Below are positions 38,153-47,808 of a stretch of 64,000 nt of DNA, one piece after another (within the stretch, counting starts at the first letter, position 1; each line of letters starts with the position of its first letter). The notes beneath the pieces are model-generated. The model was not told the origin of the DNA and did not search any database. It was given only the letters and a program-made list of their open reading frames with translations. Location: assembly GCA_025141675.1 (NCBI GenBank), contig CP081161.1, positions 3,263,501-3,327,500 on the forward strand, in the 5' to 3' direction. This stretch comes from Rhodobacteraceae bacterium S2214 (lineage in GTDB: Bacteria > Pseudomonadota > Alphaproteobacteria > Rhodobacterales > Rhodobacteraceae). The position numbers were made by a program, and so were the translations under genes.

Positions 38153-38213
38153 TTGCGGTCTCCATTTTCGGACATGAAGACCAAGCCACTCAGAAAACAC
38201 AACCCTTAGAAAT

Positions 38214-38239
38214 GAAAAACCCCGCCACTGGGGCGGGGT
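38214..38239 (-). terminator. terminator after ftsH
   Basis: ACCCCGCC and GGCGGGGT form an 8-base stem; read on the minus strand it is followed by a TTTTTCATTT tract. It ends the tol-pal-tilS-ftsH run. Confidence 0.88.
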
Positions 38240-38251
38240 CAATTCGTTTGC

Positions 38252-40171
38252 TTAGACTGACGGTTCAGGTTCCATACCACCGTCATTCGACTTTGGCTTT
38301 TTCGGCTTCGTCTTTGGAATTGCCGTCACTGAATTACCGTCACTTGGCGGCGTATCATCCGCATCATCACCGCGATTCAGCGCCTCACCAGCGATCACGC
38401 GTGTGATTTCATTGCCGGTAAGTGTTTCATATTCCAGCAGACCTTGCGCCAACCGTTCCAGATCATCCGCTTTTTCAGTCAGGATCCGCTTTGCAGTTTC
38501 GTAGCCTTCGTCAATGAAGCGGCGCACCTCTTCATCGATTGTCTTCTGGGTTTCGGCGGAATGGCTTGTCGCGCCTGCATAATTCCCAAGATGGCTTTGC
38601 TGTTCATTTGCGTAATCGATGTGACCGATTTTTTCAGAGAACCCGAATTGTGTCACCATAGCGCGGGCGATCTTGGACACCTGCTGGATGTCAGACGTCG
38701 CGCCGGACGTGACATTTTCTGGTCCAAAGATCAGTTCCTCTGCAACTTTACCGCCCATCGCCATCGCAATTTTGGAGGTGTATTTGGTGTAGCTGACAGA
38801 CAGCTGATCGCGTTCAGGCAAGGACAACACCAAGCCCAACGCACGACCGCGTGGAATGATCGTGGCCTTGTGAATCGGATCGTGCTGCGGAACGTTCAAC
38901 CCGACAATCGCGTGTCCGGCTTCGTGGTATGCCGTCAATTTCTTTTCGTCTTCCGTCATGACCATCGACCGACGCTCTGCGCCCATCATGACCTTATCTT
39001 TGGCGGATTCGAAGTCGATCATTGTGACAAAGCGGCGACCGACACGCGCCGCCATCAAAGCGGATTCGTTAACCAGGTTCGCAAGGTCAGCACCTGAGAA
39101 ACCAGGTGTCCCCCGCGCAATGATGCGCAGATCAACATCAGGACCAAGCGGAACCTTGCGCGCATGCACGCCCAAGATCTTTTCGCGACCTTTGATATCA
39201 GGGTTGGGTACCTGAACCTGACGGTCAAAACGGCCCGGACGCAGCAACGCTGGATCAAGAACATCAGGACGGTTTGTCGCCGCGACGATGATGATGCCTT
39301 CGTTTGCTTCGAAACCATCCATCTCCACCAGCAACTGGTTCAATGTCTGTTCACGTTCATCGTTTCCGCCGCCGTAACCAGCGCCACGGGACCGGCCAAC
39401 CGCATCGATTTCGTCAATAAACACGATGCAAGGAGCGTTCTTTTTCCCCTGTTCGAACATGTCACGGACACGAGACGCACCGACGCCAACGAACATTTCG
39501 ACAAAGTCGGAACCAGAAATAGTGAAGAAAGGTACCCCAGCTTCGCCCGCAATTGCACGCGCCAGCAGCGTTTTACCAGTCCCCGGAGGGCCCACAAGCA
39601 GCGCACCCTTTGGAATTTTGCCGCCCAAACGAGAAAACTTCTGTGGATTGCGCAGGAATTCTACGATTTCTTCCAGCTCTTCTTTCGCTTCATCAATACC
39701 GGCAACATCGTCAAACGTGACGCGACCATGCTTCTCTGTCAGCAGCTTTGCCTTGGATTTCCCGAAACCCATCGCCCCGCCTTTGCCGCCACCTTGCATG
39801 CGATTCATGAAATAAATCCACACACCGATCAGCAAAGCAAAAGGCAACAAACCGATCAGGAATGATTGAAGGCCTGACTGTTCCTGCGCCCGCGCAGCAA
39901 CAGGAATATCGTTGGCGATCAGAAGGTCAGTAACCTCTGCGTCGCGCGGCATGATGGCCACATATTCTTGACCGTTCGTACCACGGTAGCGGATTTGTTC
40001 ACCATCAAGCGTGACCTGCGCCACAGAACCGCCTTCGACGGACGTGACAAATTCTGAATAGCTCTTCGTATTCGACATGCTTGAACTTTGCCCGCCAGAA
40101 AACAGGCTGAATAAAGCCATCACCAGCAGAAAAAGAACGACCCAGAATACAAGATTGCGTGCGTTGCCCAA
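38252..40171 (-). CDS. ftsH: membrane ATP-dependent zinc metalloprotease FtsH
   Basis: Degrades misfolded membrane proteins and short-lived regulators. The 639-residue protein has two N-terminal helices (about 5-25 and 105-125), an AAA domain ([34 protein letters not shown]) and the zinc site HEAGH. The C-terminal tail is acidic and Lys/Pro-rich. The start is most likely the TTG at 40171 (read as [10 protein letters not shown]), seven bases after a strong AAGGAG site, and not the ATG at 40204. It follows tilS by 86 bases. Confidence 0.96.
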   Translation of the reverse strand: MGNARNLVFWVVLFLLVMALFSLFSGGQSSSMSNTKSYSEFVTSVEGGSVAQVTLDGEQIRYRGTNGQEYVAIMPRDAEVTDLLIANDIPVAARAQEQSGLQSFLIGLLPFALLIGVWIYFMNRMQGGGKGGAMGFGKSKAKLLTEKHGRVTFDDVAGIDEAKEELEEIVEFLRNPQKFSRLGGKIPKGALLVGPPGTGKTLLARAIAGEAGVPFFTISGSDFVEMFVGVGASRVRDMFEQGKKNAPCIVFIDEIDAVGRSRGAGYGGGNDEREQTLNQLLVEMDGFEANEGIIIVAATNRPDVLDPALLRPGRFDRQVQVPNPDIKGREKILGVHARKVPLGPDVDLRIIARGTPGFSGADLANLVNESALMAARVGRRFVTMIDFESAKDKVMMGAERRSMVMTEDEKKLTAYHEAGHAIVGLNVPQHDPIHKATIIPRGRALGLVLSLPERDQLSVSYTKYTSKIAMAMGGKVAEELIFGPENVTSGATSDIQQVSKIARAMVTQFGFSEKIGHIDYANEQQSHLGNYAGATSHSAETQKTIDEEVRRFIDEGYETAKRILTEKADDLERLAQGLLEYETLTGNEITRVIAGEALNRGDDADDTPPSDGNSVTAIPKTKPKKPKSNDGGMEPEPSV

Positions 40172-40257
40172 GGCGACACTCCTTACAAATCGGAAAATCG
40201 GCACCGACAGAGTCGGGCCGAAGCGTTAAAGGTAAAATAGACGTTCACGCCGAGACT

Positions 40258-41484
40258 TCAATGACCTGACCCCGAACTTGGCAAATCAGCGACAATCTGT
40301 AACGACCATGCATTCGAAAAACCCGCCAACGGGGCCGAAACGAGCGTATCGCTGCGCCAAATCGCAGGGCTAGACCGCAACGATGCCCTTGGAAGGCGGG
40401 TTTGACGCCAGTTTGGGCAGTCATCGACGGCATCACCCAACGCTGCGATGTGGATGTCGTCTGCATGTGGCCCGTCCAGCCGCCACCGACCGTCCCAGAT
40501 TTCGTCCGTTTTGGCGACACGATGCTGCACTGCACGATATTCGCGCGCAAATCGGACCATGCCCCAGCCATAGGATAGCTTGCAGCCCGCGACGGTCGCG
40601 TCCTCACCACGCTGCAGTCGCCGCAATGCTTCGATCTGTTCAGTGCGGCGCGGCGTGGCTTCGCCACTGTTGAGCGTGCGCATAGTGGCGAGCACCAATC
40701 GCCGTGCACCTTCGCGCCCTATCTTGGCCAGCACATCCTGCCGCAACAGGTAGTCCCCTTGATCCTCGATGACATGTTCCGCCAAAAGATCATGCGTCGA
40801 AAGATCCAGCGTTTCCGCAATTTGTAACATGTTTTCAGCAACTTGTGAAAACGCGGTTAACGGAATACCGGCTTCCTCCAATGGCCTAAGAAGTTGCCGG
40901 ACCCTAATCCGTTGAAAACGGGGATCTTCGTTAGACGGATCATCAATCCAATTCTGGCCAGCGGTTCTTAATCCTTCTCGCAGTGTAGCCCGCGACATCC
41001 CCAGGAATGGCCGCAGGAACGCAACGCCGTGTTTGACGGTTCGAAATGGCATGCCTGACAGGCCTTCGGGGCCTGCGCCGCGCCCAAGCGCCATGAGAAT
41101 CGTCTCGGCCTGATCATCCAACGTATGTCCTAACAAAACGTGTTGAATGTCCTGCGACTGCGCCCAATCAGCCAACAACCTGTAGCGGGCATCACGAGCG
41201 GCGGCCTGAAGGTTGCCGATGGCGCCCGTACCCTGCCACGACAATGTCGTGTGATGGATGTTTCGCGCGGCACACAACGTCGCGACGAATTCGCATTCGC
41301 TTGTCGCTTCTTTTCTTAGACCATGGTTAACCGACGCGGCATATATCCGCGTGGTGCTGTCTGAAAAAGCAGCATGCACCGCCGATAAAAGTGCGACAGA
41401 ATCGCCCCCGCCAGAAACTGCAACGCCGATTTTCGGCAATTTCGATAGAAGCTTTACGATTTCTTCAGGAAGTTCAGGCAGCAT
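40258..41484 (-). CDS. tilS: tRNA(Ile) lysidine synthetase
   Basis: Modifies the CAU anticodon of a tRNA-Ile to lysidine so that it reads AUA. The 408-residue protein has the PP-loop AVSGGGDSVALLSAVHAA near residue 21 and the substrate motif GHTLDDQAETILMALGRGAG. The C-terminal part is weakly conserved as usual. The start ATG 41484 lies 4 bases after the cpoB stop; the longer frame to 41562 lies within that gene. Confidence 0.93.
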   Translation of the reverse strand: MLPELPEEIVKLLSKLPKIGVAVSGGGDSVALLSAVHAAFSDSTTRIYAASVNHGLRKEATSECEFVATLCAARNIHHTTLSWQGTGAIGNLQAAARDARYRLLADWAQSQDIQHVLLGHTLDDQAETILMALGRGAGPEGLSGMPFRTVKHGVAFLRPFLGMSRATLREGLRTAGQNWIDDPSNEDPRFQRIRVRQLLRPLEEAGIPLTAFSQVAENMLQIAETLDLSTHDLLAEHVIEDQGDYLLRQDVLAKIGREGARRLVLATMRTLNSGEATPRRTEQIEALRRLQRGEDATVAGCKLSYGWGMVRFAREYRAVQHRVAKTDEIWDGRWRLDGPHADDIHIAALGDAVDDCPNWRQTRLPRASLRSSPAIWRSDTLVSAPLAGFSNAWSLQIVADLPSSGSGH

Positions 41485-41488
41485 GCCG

Positions 41489-42307
41489 TCACGAGCAACC
41501 CAAATTGCGCATTGCCGACTGTGATTCAAGGACGCTTGGATCGCCGGGGAAGCGCAAGCCAACTTCAGCGAGTGTTATGCAACCATCTTGAACCTGCCCC
41601 ACAGCACCCAAAGCAACACCAAGCTTTAGCAACGCTTCTGGCGCGTATTGGCCCTGTGGATTACCCGAAAACGCCTGCAGATATGCACGTGCTGCGGCGG
41701 TTGTGTCGCCAAGACCGTCAAGCGCTTTACCACGCAGCAATTCCGCTTGCTGACTTACTGGGCTGCCCGGGTAGGTCGCGTTGAAGGTCGCAAGGAGGTC
41801 AGCGGCGCTGCGAAAGTCACCTTGTGCGAGCGCCTCCTGCGCCCGCTCAAAATCAGCCTGTTCGCCAACGGCCAAAGCAGGGCCACCTGTCGCAGGGGCC
41901 GGTGTCGCCGCCGGAACATTCGCCCCGTTATCAACGCCACCCAAGGATGGCGTGTCGCCTAACTGCCCGATATCGCAACCTTCTTCGAGTTCACACAGAC
42001 GAAATTCAAGATCACCGATGCGATTGGTTCCATCGACCGTGATACGGTTAACGCGAAATTCGAGTTCCTCGGTTTTGGAGGTCAGCCGCTGCAATTCCGC
42101 TTCGATTGCGTTTAGGCGATCAAGCGGCGTGTTCCCTGCAGTACCGGTTGTCAGGGCACCTGTCGTCGACAGCTCCCCTTTCAACCCATTGATATCACTA
42201 TAAAGCACAGAAAGTTGCTGGCGAATGTCCGCCAGTGTTCCATCCTGTGCGAAAGCCGTCAAAGGCGTGATAGCAATAACTGTCGCGATAGTCAGAAAAC
42301 GCCGCAT
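41489..42307 (-). CDS. cpoB: Tol-Pal coordinator CpoB/YbgF
   Basis: Periplasmic protein that links Tol-Pal constriction with peptidoglycan synthesis. 272 residues: signal peptide of about 20 (MRRFLTIATVIAITPLTAFA), a coiled-coil segment near residues 25-100 (DIRQQLSVLYSDINGLKGEL; LNAIEAELQRLTSKTEELEF), then a C-terminal TPR domain (FERAQEALAQGDFRSAADLL; SQQAELLRGKALDGLGDT). It lies 10 bases after pal and is the last of the Tol genes. Confidence 0.93.
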   Translation of the reverse strand: MRRFLTIATVIAITPLTAFAQDGTLADIRQQLSVLYSDINGLKGELSTTGALTTGTAGNTPLDRLNAIEAELQRLTSKTEELEFRVNRITVDGTNRIGDLEFRLCELEEGCDIGQLGDTPSLGGVDNGANVPAATPAPATGGPALAVGEQADFERAQEALAQGDFRSAADLLATFNATYPGSPVSQQAELLRGKALDGLGDTTAAARAYLQAFSGNPQGQYAPEALLKLGVALGAVGQVQDGCITLAEVGLRFPGDPSVLESQSAMRNLGCS

Positions 42308-42317
42308 TGTCTTTTCC

Positions 42318-42857
42318 TTAACTCGTGCCGCCAGCTGCGATCACAGTCACAGCACGGCGGTTCTGCGAATAACAGGCCTCGGTCGCGCAAACCTCAATCG
42401 GGCGTTCTTTCCCGTAGGAAATCACCCGCAAGCGCGTCGATGGAACGCCTTGCGACACAAGATATTCACGCACCGCGTTTGCACGGCGATTTCCAAGCGC
42501 GAGGTTATATTCCCGCGTGCCCTGCTCATCGGCGTGGCCTTCAATAATCGCCTGATAATCCGCGTTTGTTTTCAACCAGTTCGCTTGACCGTTCAATGTC
42601 TGCTGTCCAGCCGCAGTCAAGGTAGAGCTATCCACGACGAACAAGACGCGATCACCAATTGTCTGTGTAAAGTACAGCGGGCTTTGCGGATCATTCGCGC
42701 CGGTTGGCGCAACGGGTGCGACCAATGGCGCACCTGTGTTCGCACCTGCACCAGCGCCCGCATCCGCACCACCGCTGCCGCCAAAGCGATCAGGGTTCGT
42801 ACACGCCGCCGTAGCCAAAATCAGCGTCGCCAGCGCAGCCTTCTTCAAAAATACCAT
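42318..42857 (-). CDS. pal: peptidoglycan-associated lipoprotein Pal
   Basis: Outer-membrane lipoprotein that binds peptidoglycan and the Tol proteins, 179 residues. Lipoprotein signal MVFLKKAALATLILATAAC, a Gly/Ala/Pro-rich linker, then the OmpA-like domain with VLFVVDSSTLTAAGQQTLNG, IEGHADEQGTREYNLALG and RANAVREYLVSQGV. The start is ATG 42857; the longer frame (to 43082) enters the tolB end and lacks similarity. It follows tolB in the same transcript. Confidence 0.95.
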   Translation of the reverse strand: MVFLKKAALATLILATAACTNPDRFGGSGGADAGAGAGANTGAPLVAPVAPTGANDPQSPLYFTQTIGDRVLFVVDSSTLTAAGQQTLNGQANWLKTNADYQAIIEGHADEQGTREYNLALGNRRANAVREYLVSQGVPSTRLRVISYGKERPIEVCATEACYSQNRRAVTVIAAGGTS

Positions 42858-42933
42858 ATGCCCGTTCCTATTATTCTTGGTTTGTTGGCGCGATCTTAAC
42901 ATGTGTTTCGCATCATGTGAATCACGCTTTGTT

Positions 42934-44259
42934 TTATGGCTGTAATGGACCCCATGTAGGGTCAGATGCGCCGCCTTGGACTGGTACGGCTTGTAAATTG
43001 CGCCCTGAAACATCGACAGAGTACAGGGACGACGTCCCACCGGCGCCCAATGTTTCACGGAAAAACATGATGACGCGCCCATTCGGTGACCATGTGGGGC
43101 CTTCGTCCAAAGGTGACGCGGTCAAAAGGCGTTCTTCGCTGCCGTCAGTACGCATCACGCCGATGTGGAACCGGCCTGCGTTTTGTTTTGTAAAGGCGAT
43201 CAGATCGCCCCGCGGTGACCAAACGGGTGTGCCATATCGACCTTCGCCAAAGGAAATGCGCTGCGCATCACCGCCATTTGCGGACATGATGTAAAGCTGC
43301 GGCGCGCCCGAACGGTCGCTTTCAAACACGATTTGGCTGCCATCGGGGCTAAACGACGGTGCCGTTTCAATCGAAGGGGCAGAGGTCAACCGCGTGTGCG
43401 CACCGCTGGCCAAGTCCGTCCGGTAAAGATCCGTGTTGCCGCCATTCGCGAGGCTATAAATCACTTGTGTCCCGTCACGTGAAAAGCGCGGCGAAAACGC
43501 CATTTCGCCTTCAGCGGTAGGAAGCTGCCGTTTTCCAACATTTGCTACGTCCAAAACGTTAATGCGCGGGAAGCCGGATTCATACGATGTATACAGGACC
43601 CGATCGCCTGTCGGACTGAAACGTGGCGCCAAAACAATCGCGCTGCTGTCCGTTAAGAATTGAACGTTCGCACCGTCATAATCCATGATCGCGAGCCGTT
43701 TGGCACGGTTATCTTTTGGCCCAGCTTCGGCCACATAAACCACGCGACTGTCGAAATATCCGCCTTCACCTGTGATCCGCGAATAGGCTGCATCGGCCAC
43801 TTTGTGGGCCATACGCCGCCAGCCCGGCACGGTGCCTGCGAACTGCAAACCGCCGCCCAATTCAGCACCAGAGAACACATCATATAGCCGGAATTTCACC
43901 GTCAGGTTCTGCCCGCTGACCGTCACGGCCCCTTTAATCAAGGCCTGCGCGTTGATGGCGCGCCAGTCAGGATAGGACACTGGCTGCGAAAACGAAGCTT
44001 CTTGCGCGATAAAGGCAGACGACGGAATTTCGCGGAACAGACCCGTCCCGGTCAAGTCAGCCGCAACAAGGCGCGTGATATCGGCGGCGACCTGTGCGGC
44101 CTCCGGGTTTTCGGCCTCGAACGCGGGCACGGCGAACGGCAACGGTTCGATCACACCATCAGTAATGGTTAATCGCAGTGGACCATCTTGCGCCACAACG
44201 GGGGCCGCTAGCCCGCCGGACAAGGCCGCCGCTAGCAAAATGGTCAATAGTCGTTTCAT
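42934..44259 (-). CDS. tolB: Tol-Pal system beta-propeller protein TolB
   Basis: Periplasmic TolB, 441 residues. A signal peptide (ending [11 protein letters not shown]) precedes the N-terminal domain (about 25-165) and six-bladed propeller with repeated blade motifs: [58 protein letters not shown] and [14 protein letters not shown]. It links Pal with TolA. The gene stands 76 bases before pal. Confidence 0.96.
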   Translation of the reverse strand: MKRLLTILLAAALSGGLAAPVVAQDGPLRLTITDGVIEPLPFAVPAFEAENPEAAQVAADITRLVAADLTGTGLFREIPSSAFIAQEASFSQPVSYPDWRAINAQALIKGAVTVSGQNLTVKFRLYDVFSGAELGGGLQFAGTVPGWRRMAHKVADAAYSRITGEGGYFDSRVVYVAEAGPKDNRAKRLAIMDYDGANVQFLTDSSAIVLAPRFSPTGDRVLYTSYESGFPRINVLDVANVGKRQLPTAEGEMAFSPRFSRDGTQVIYSLANGGNTDLYRTDLASGAHTRLTSAPSIETAPSFSPDGSQIVFESDRSGAPQLYIMSANGGDAQRISFGEGRYGTPVWSPRGDLIAFTKQNAGRFHIGVMRTDGSEERLLTASPLDEGPTWSPNGRVIMFFRETLGAGGTSSLYSVDVSGRNLQAVPVQGGASDPTWGPLQP

Positions 44260-44359
44260 GCTCTCGCCTCATTTTCGATAGGTGCGCCTGCACCTTCGTC
44301 TTAACTATTACACGCGTCACGGGGAAAAGGTTCCTGCCCCCCTGCGCAATTTCTTGCCG

Positions 44360-45481
44360 TTATCTTAACCGCATCCCTGAAGGGTCAAAGGTAATTTCGA
44401 CATCTTTCCATTGGCCATATTTGTCCGCAGGCAACTGGTATCCATTTGGGTTTTGGCACCGCAGAATGGCACGTCGCGCCGCCCCAAAGGCCGTACTTTG
44501 CGCAGAACTATCACCACCGGATGCAGAGATTTGACGCACGTCGCCTTGAACTTTGCCCGCTTGATCAAGGCTGAATCCAACGACAAGCGTCACTCGTGCT
44601 GCCACTGATCCCGGGTCCACGTTCCAGCATCGGTTCACCGCGACACGGAAACCTTCACGTTCTGATCCAGTCATCGGCGGGCCTTGCGGGATATTTGGCG
44701 CATCGCTGCTGCTGGCCGCGTCCGCGAGCGCTGCTGCGACCGCGTCATCAACTTCGGTCGCCACGTTGTCGCTTGATGCTGTCGATGTCTCTGCTGGTGT
44801 CACAGGCGCGGGAGTTGGACGGTTCGGGCGCACGTTGGGTCGCACGGATGTCTCAACCGCACCTGACGGCACGGCGTCTTCCAACACGATTTCTGTCGCG
44901 GCTTCTTCGGGTGCCGTTTCTTCGACCGCTTCTTCAACGACCTCTTCGGGTGTTTCTTGTTCGGGCGCTGCGCTTTCGGTTGCGACCTCTGCTACAGCCA
45001 CGTCTTCCGGCGGCGGCGCAACCTGCGTTGGTGCGATGCGGTCCGCCTGACGCTGTTGCGGGCGTGGCGATGACGTCAAATCTGGCGCACCGGGTGGTGG
45101 CGTGTCTGGCACGGGCGGCAGTTCCGGGATCGCGTCGCTGACAACAGCGGGTTCGGCGGCAGGAACAGGTGCAGGCGGCGGCGTATCTTCAGCCGGTGTT
45201 TCCACGGCTTCGGGTTGTGCTGGCACAGGCGTCGGATCATCGACCGCTTCGGGGGTCGGGGCCGCATCGTCGACTTCTGGCACGGGCGGCGCGGACGGGT
45301 CTGCAGTGCCCGGTTGCGGCGTCGTGGCCGCCACGATCTGCGCATATTCCTCTCCAGAAACGACCGACACCTCGGATACCTCGAACGGCAAAGGTTCGGC
45401 GTTGAAGCCCCAACCGGCGATCAGCCAGATCAGGAGCCCCGCGTGCCCTACGCCTGAAATGATAGTGCCCGGTGTCGCCAT
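44360..45481 (-). CDS. tolA: TolA-like energy transducer
   Basis: Transmits proton-motive force from TolQR to Pal/TolB. The 373-residue protein has an N-terminal membrane helix (IISGVGHAGLLIWLIAGWGF), a long middle region of about 220 residues made of Pro, Glu, Ala, Val and Thr, and a C-terminal TonB-type domain from about residue 270 (SEREGFRVAVNRCWNVDPGS; RVTLVVGFSLDQAGKVQGD). The middle lacks the Lys/Ala-rich helix of enterobacterial TolA and looks like an extended disordered spacer. It follows tolR by 6 bases. Confidence 0.88.
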   Translation of the reverse strand: MATPGTIISGVGHAGLLIWLIAGWGFNAEPLPFEVSEVSVVSGEEYAQIVAATTPQPGTADPSAPPVPEVDDAAPTPEAVDDPTPVPAQPEAVETPAEDTPPPAPVPAAEPAVVSDAIPELPPVPDTPPPGAPDLTSSPRPQQRQADRIAPTQVAPPPEDVAVAEVATESAAPEQETPEEVVEEAVEETAPEEAATEIVLEDAVPSGAVETSVRPNVRPNRPTPAPVTPAETSTASSDNVATEVDDAVAAALADAASSSDAPNIPQGPPMTGSEREGFRVAVNRCWNVDPGSVAARVTLVVGFSLDQAGKVQGDVRQISASGGDSSAQSTAFGAARRAILRCQNPNGYQLPADKYGQWKDVEITFDPSGMRLR

Positions 45482-45487
45482 TTTGGC

Positions 45488-45955
45488 TTACTCGCTCGCG
45501 CCTGTTTGGGCCATGTCCGTCACCAAGCCGATGTTGGAAAAGCCACCCGCGTTCAAGTCGCCCATGATTTCCGCGACCGCATTCCAAGAATTCGCGCCAT
45601 CGGCCCGCAGGAAGATGCGGTCAGATGTTCGTTCTGCGGCAATCGCAGACAATTTCGCGATCAATTCAGCGCGCGGCGTTTCCGTCGTTTGGATCAACGT
45701 GCGCCCATCGGCGGTGATTGTAACGGTCAGCGGTTCCTCGTCGTCGGACGGCAACGCGTTCGCGCTGGTCTCGGGAAGTTCGACAGGAATACCGACAGTC
45801 ATCAACGGCGCGGCCACCATAAAGATGATCAGCAGCACCAACATCACATCCACAAAGGGGGTGATATTGATCTCGGCCATCGGCTGGCCACGCGATGACC
45901 GGCGACGCCGTCTGCGTCCACCGCCATCGTCTGATTTCATGACACCGGCACCCAT
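45488..45955 (-). CDS. tolR: Tol-Pal proton channel subunit TolR
   Basis: ExbD/TolR-family subunit, 155 residues. A Gly/Arg-rich cytoplasmic start (MGAGVMKSDDGGGRRRRRRS), then one helix INITPFVDVMLVLLIIFMVA with the proton-carrying Asp, and a periplasmic domain. The ATG at 45955 lies one base after the tolQ stop (TGATATG). The longer frame from 46036 overlaps tolQ and is not used. Confidence 0.94.
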   Translation of the reverse strand: MGAGVMKSDDGGGRRRRRRSSRGQPMAEINITPFVDVMLVLLIIFMVAAPLMTVGIPVELPETSANALPSDDEEPLTVTITADGRTLIQTTETPRAELIAKLSAIAAERTSDRIFLRADGANSWNAVAEIMGDLNAGGFSNIGLVTDMAQTGASE

Positions 45956-45956
45956 A

Positions 45957-46625
45957 TCAGGAATCCAACTGACGGCTGAGGATCGTCGCGAATTCGTCGG
46001 CGAAGGCTTCGTAGCCAGCAGTGATCCGGTCGGCATCGGCGCTGAGTTTGTTATAATAAATCACGGCAGGGATCGCGGCGAGCAAGCCAAGGCCCGTGGC
46101 CAAAAGCGCCTCAGCAATACCGGGTGCCACAACGGCAAGGTTCGTTGTTTGGGCTTCTGCGATTTCGATAAACGCGTTCATGATCCCCCAAACGGTCCCG
46201 AACAGGCCAACAAACGGAGCGGTCGAACCGGTCGTTGCGAGAACTGGCAGGCCCTTTGTCAGCTTTGCGGACTCTTTCGCAATCGCCACATCCATCGATC
46301 TATCGATCCGCGCCTGCGCGCCCGCGATCAGGTTGCCGTCCTGCTTGTGCGACCTGCGCCATTCCAGCATGCCAGCCGCGAAAATCTTTTCGCTTTGACC
46401 ACGCGGGTTCGCACCGATCTGATCAAAAAGGGTATCCAGCGGTTCACCCGACCAGAATGCGCGGTCAAAAACCTCCGCTTCGCGCCGCGCTTTGCGGTAT
46501 TGAATGATCTTGTCCACGATCACCGCCCAGCACCACAATGATGCGGCAATCAGCATGATCATAACCAATTTGACGGTAATCGTCGCGCGCGCAAACAGCG
46601 CCCACATTGTGAAGTCGTGTTCCAT
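45957..46625 (-). CDS. tolQ: Tol-Pal proton channel subunit TolQ
   Basis: MotA/TolQ/ExbB-family membrane protein of 222 residues with three helices: near residues 10-35 (ATITVKLVMIMLIAASLWCW), 125-155 (GSTAPFVGLFGTVWGIMNAF) and 160-190 (LLATGLGLLAAIPAVIYYN). The second and third helices hold the threonine and proline patterns of the proton path. It begins the tolQRAB-pal-cpoB transcript; ybgC stands 104 bases downstream in the same strand order (upstream in transcription). Confidence 0.96.
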   Translation of the reverse strand: MEHDFTMWALFARATITVKLVMIMLIAASLWCWAVIVDKIIQYRKARREAEVFDRAFWSGEPLDTLFDQIGANPRGQSEKIFAAGMLEWRRSHKQDGNLIAGAQARIDRSMDVAIAKESAKLTKGLPVLATTGSTAPFVGLFGTVWGIMNAFIEIAEAQTTNLAVVAPGIAEALLATGLGLLAAIPAVIYYNKLSADADRITAGYEAFADEFATILSRQLDS

Positions 46626-46729
46626 ATACCTGCTCTGCCCTTAGGCCCGTTGTCGGGCTCTGTTGCAGATAGTGTTAGCGCATCGCGAAAACAAAATCCA
46701 CGACGCAATTGATCACGAATTGTTGGCGT

Positions 46730-47116
46730 TTATGCCAATTGTGCGCGAAGTTCCGCCGGAAGCCGCACGGGACGTCCTTCATTCGTCATGCAAACGGCCG
46801 TGACGTCGGCCTTGAACAGACATTGATCGCCGCGCCAAACCGTCTGGTCGAACACCCATCGCAGTGGGGATGTCGCCTTATGCGTGGTTTTGACTTCCAA
46901 TCGGTCGCCCAGTTTCGCAGGCGCCAGATAATCGGCCACCACGCGGGTCACGACGAAGACGTATCCGTCAGCTTTCATGATATTTTGATCTACGCCCAAT
47001 TCTTCAACGATTTCGGATCGGGCCCGTTCGATGAACTTGAGGTAGTTAGCATAGTAGACGACCCCGCCCATGTCCGTGTCTTCGTAATAGACTTTGACAG
47101 GCAAAACATGGGTCAT
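46730..47116 (-). CDS. ybgC: acyl-CoA thioesterase YbgC (4-hydroxybenzoyl-CoA type)
   Basis: Hot-dog fold thioesterase, 128 residues, usually the first gene of tol-pal clusters. The active-site segment is YYEDTDMGGVVYYANYLKF (Asp and Tyr of the family pattern), followed by RARSEIVEELG. It acts on short acyl-CoA or acyl-carrier-protein thioesters. Its ATG overlaps the stop of the hypothetical gene at 47113 by four bases (ATGA). Confidence 0.93.
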   Translation of the reverse strand: MTHVLPVKVYYEDTDMGGVVYYANYLKFIERARSEIVEELGVDQNIMKADGYVFVVTRVVADYLAPAKLGDRLEVKTTHKATSPLRWVFDQTVWRGDQCLFKADVTAVCMTNEGRPVRLPAELRAQLA

Positions 47117-47742
47117 TGCACCATTCCAATTCTGGCGGACAGGCGCAAAGCATGGGACGGATCATGCGCAACGGCAGGCATAACCGGATCGTAAACCGCG
47201 CGGATGACGTTTGCGATTTCCGGACGCAGAACAGTTTGGTCATTCACAACGGCCAAAGGCGATGTTTCACGGAACGCCTGATCGGACCATAAAACAATCG
47301 TCTGAACCGCTTGCGAAAGCGCCAACGTATCGGCCGACACCTGTTCAAGATGCGCGTCCATCCGCAGGAAAACAAACGCCGCGCGAATGGCGCCGGCTTC
47401 GTCAAAGCGGAAAATCCGGTATTGGTTCGCGTCCGCTGCCTTCAGCCGCTCCACCAGCGGCACCAGATCCGGCACCAGCTTTTCCAGATGCGGCACCTCT
47501 GGCATCTCGTCCCAATCGCGACAGAAGAACACCATCAGGTTTGCACCCAATTCCATGTCCGTTTCATCCATCTTGTGGTTGGCAAGCGTCACGACAGCTT
47601 CGATTGCGCCTTTGAAAACGGCAAGCGTCGCGTCATCCACACCAAACACCACTGGCACAATCGGTCGACCCCACCGCGCGCACAGATAGGTGTCATCTGC
47701 ACGCGTGAACAACGCAGCAACTTGATCAGGTTCCATTTTCAT
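47113..47742 (-). CDS. conserved hypothetical protein between ruvB and ybgC
   Basis: I recognise no family. The 209-residue protein is soluble with no signal peptide, and mixes acidic and hydrophobic stretches (GANLMVFFCRDWDEMPEV; LVPDLVPLVERLKAADANQY; IRAAFVFLRMDAHLEQ). Two segments, FRFDEAGAIRAAFVF and LALSQAVQTIVLWSDQAF, suggest a compact alpha/beta fold. The stop overlaps the ybgC start by four bases, so translation is coupled to ybgC. A hairpin-bearing gap of 66 bases separates it from ruvB. Codon use is like its neighbours. Confidence 0.75.
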   Translation of the reverse strand: MKMEPDQVAALFTRADDTYLCARWGRPIVPVVFGVDDATLAVFKGAIEAVVTLANHKMDETDMELGANLMVFFCRDWDEMPEVPHLEKLVPDLVPLVERLKAADANQYRIFRFDEAGAIRAAFVFLRMDAHLEQVSADTLALSQAVQTIVLWSDQAFRETSPLAVVNDQTVLRPEIANVIRAVYDPVMPAVAHDPSHALRLSARIGMVQ

Positions 47743-47779
47743 CTGTCCTTAACAATTCTCGCCGGAGGATCTTGGGTTT

Positions 47780-47799
47780 CGATTTTTCCAGAAAAATCG
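47780..47799. repeat. 20-base palindromic module, copy 2 (after ruvB)
   Basis: CGATTTTTCCAGAAAAATCG is an inverted repeat with perfect 9-base arms and a 2-base centre. It lies 9 bases after the ruvB stop on the minus strand. It matches the module at 465-484 at 17 of 20 positions and likely acts as a 3'-end hairpin. Confidence 0.7.
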
Positions 47800-47808
47800 C
47801 GCATCCCG

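Noticed and set aside
45102..46541. Long open frame of 479 codons on the plus strand
   Set aside because: It is antisense to tolA, tolR and tolQ; the Ser/Thr/Gly-rich translation mirrors the Pro/Glu/Ala spacer of tolA and has no motif of its own.
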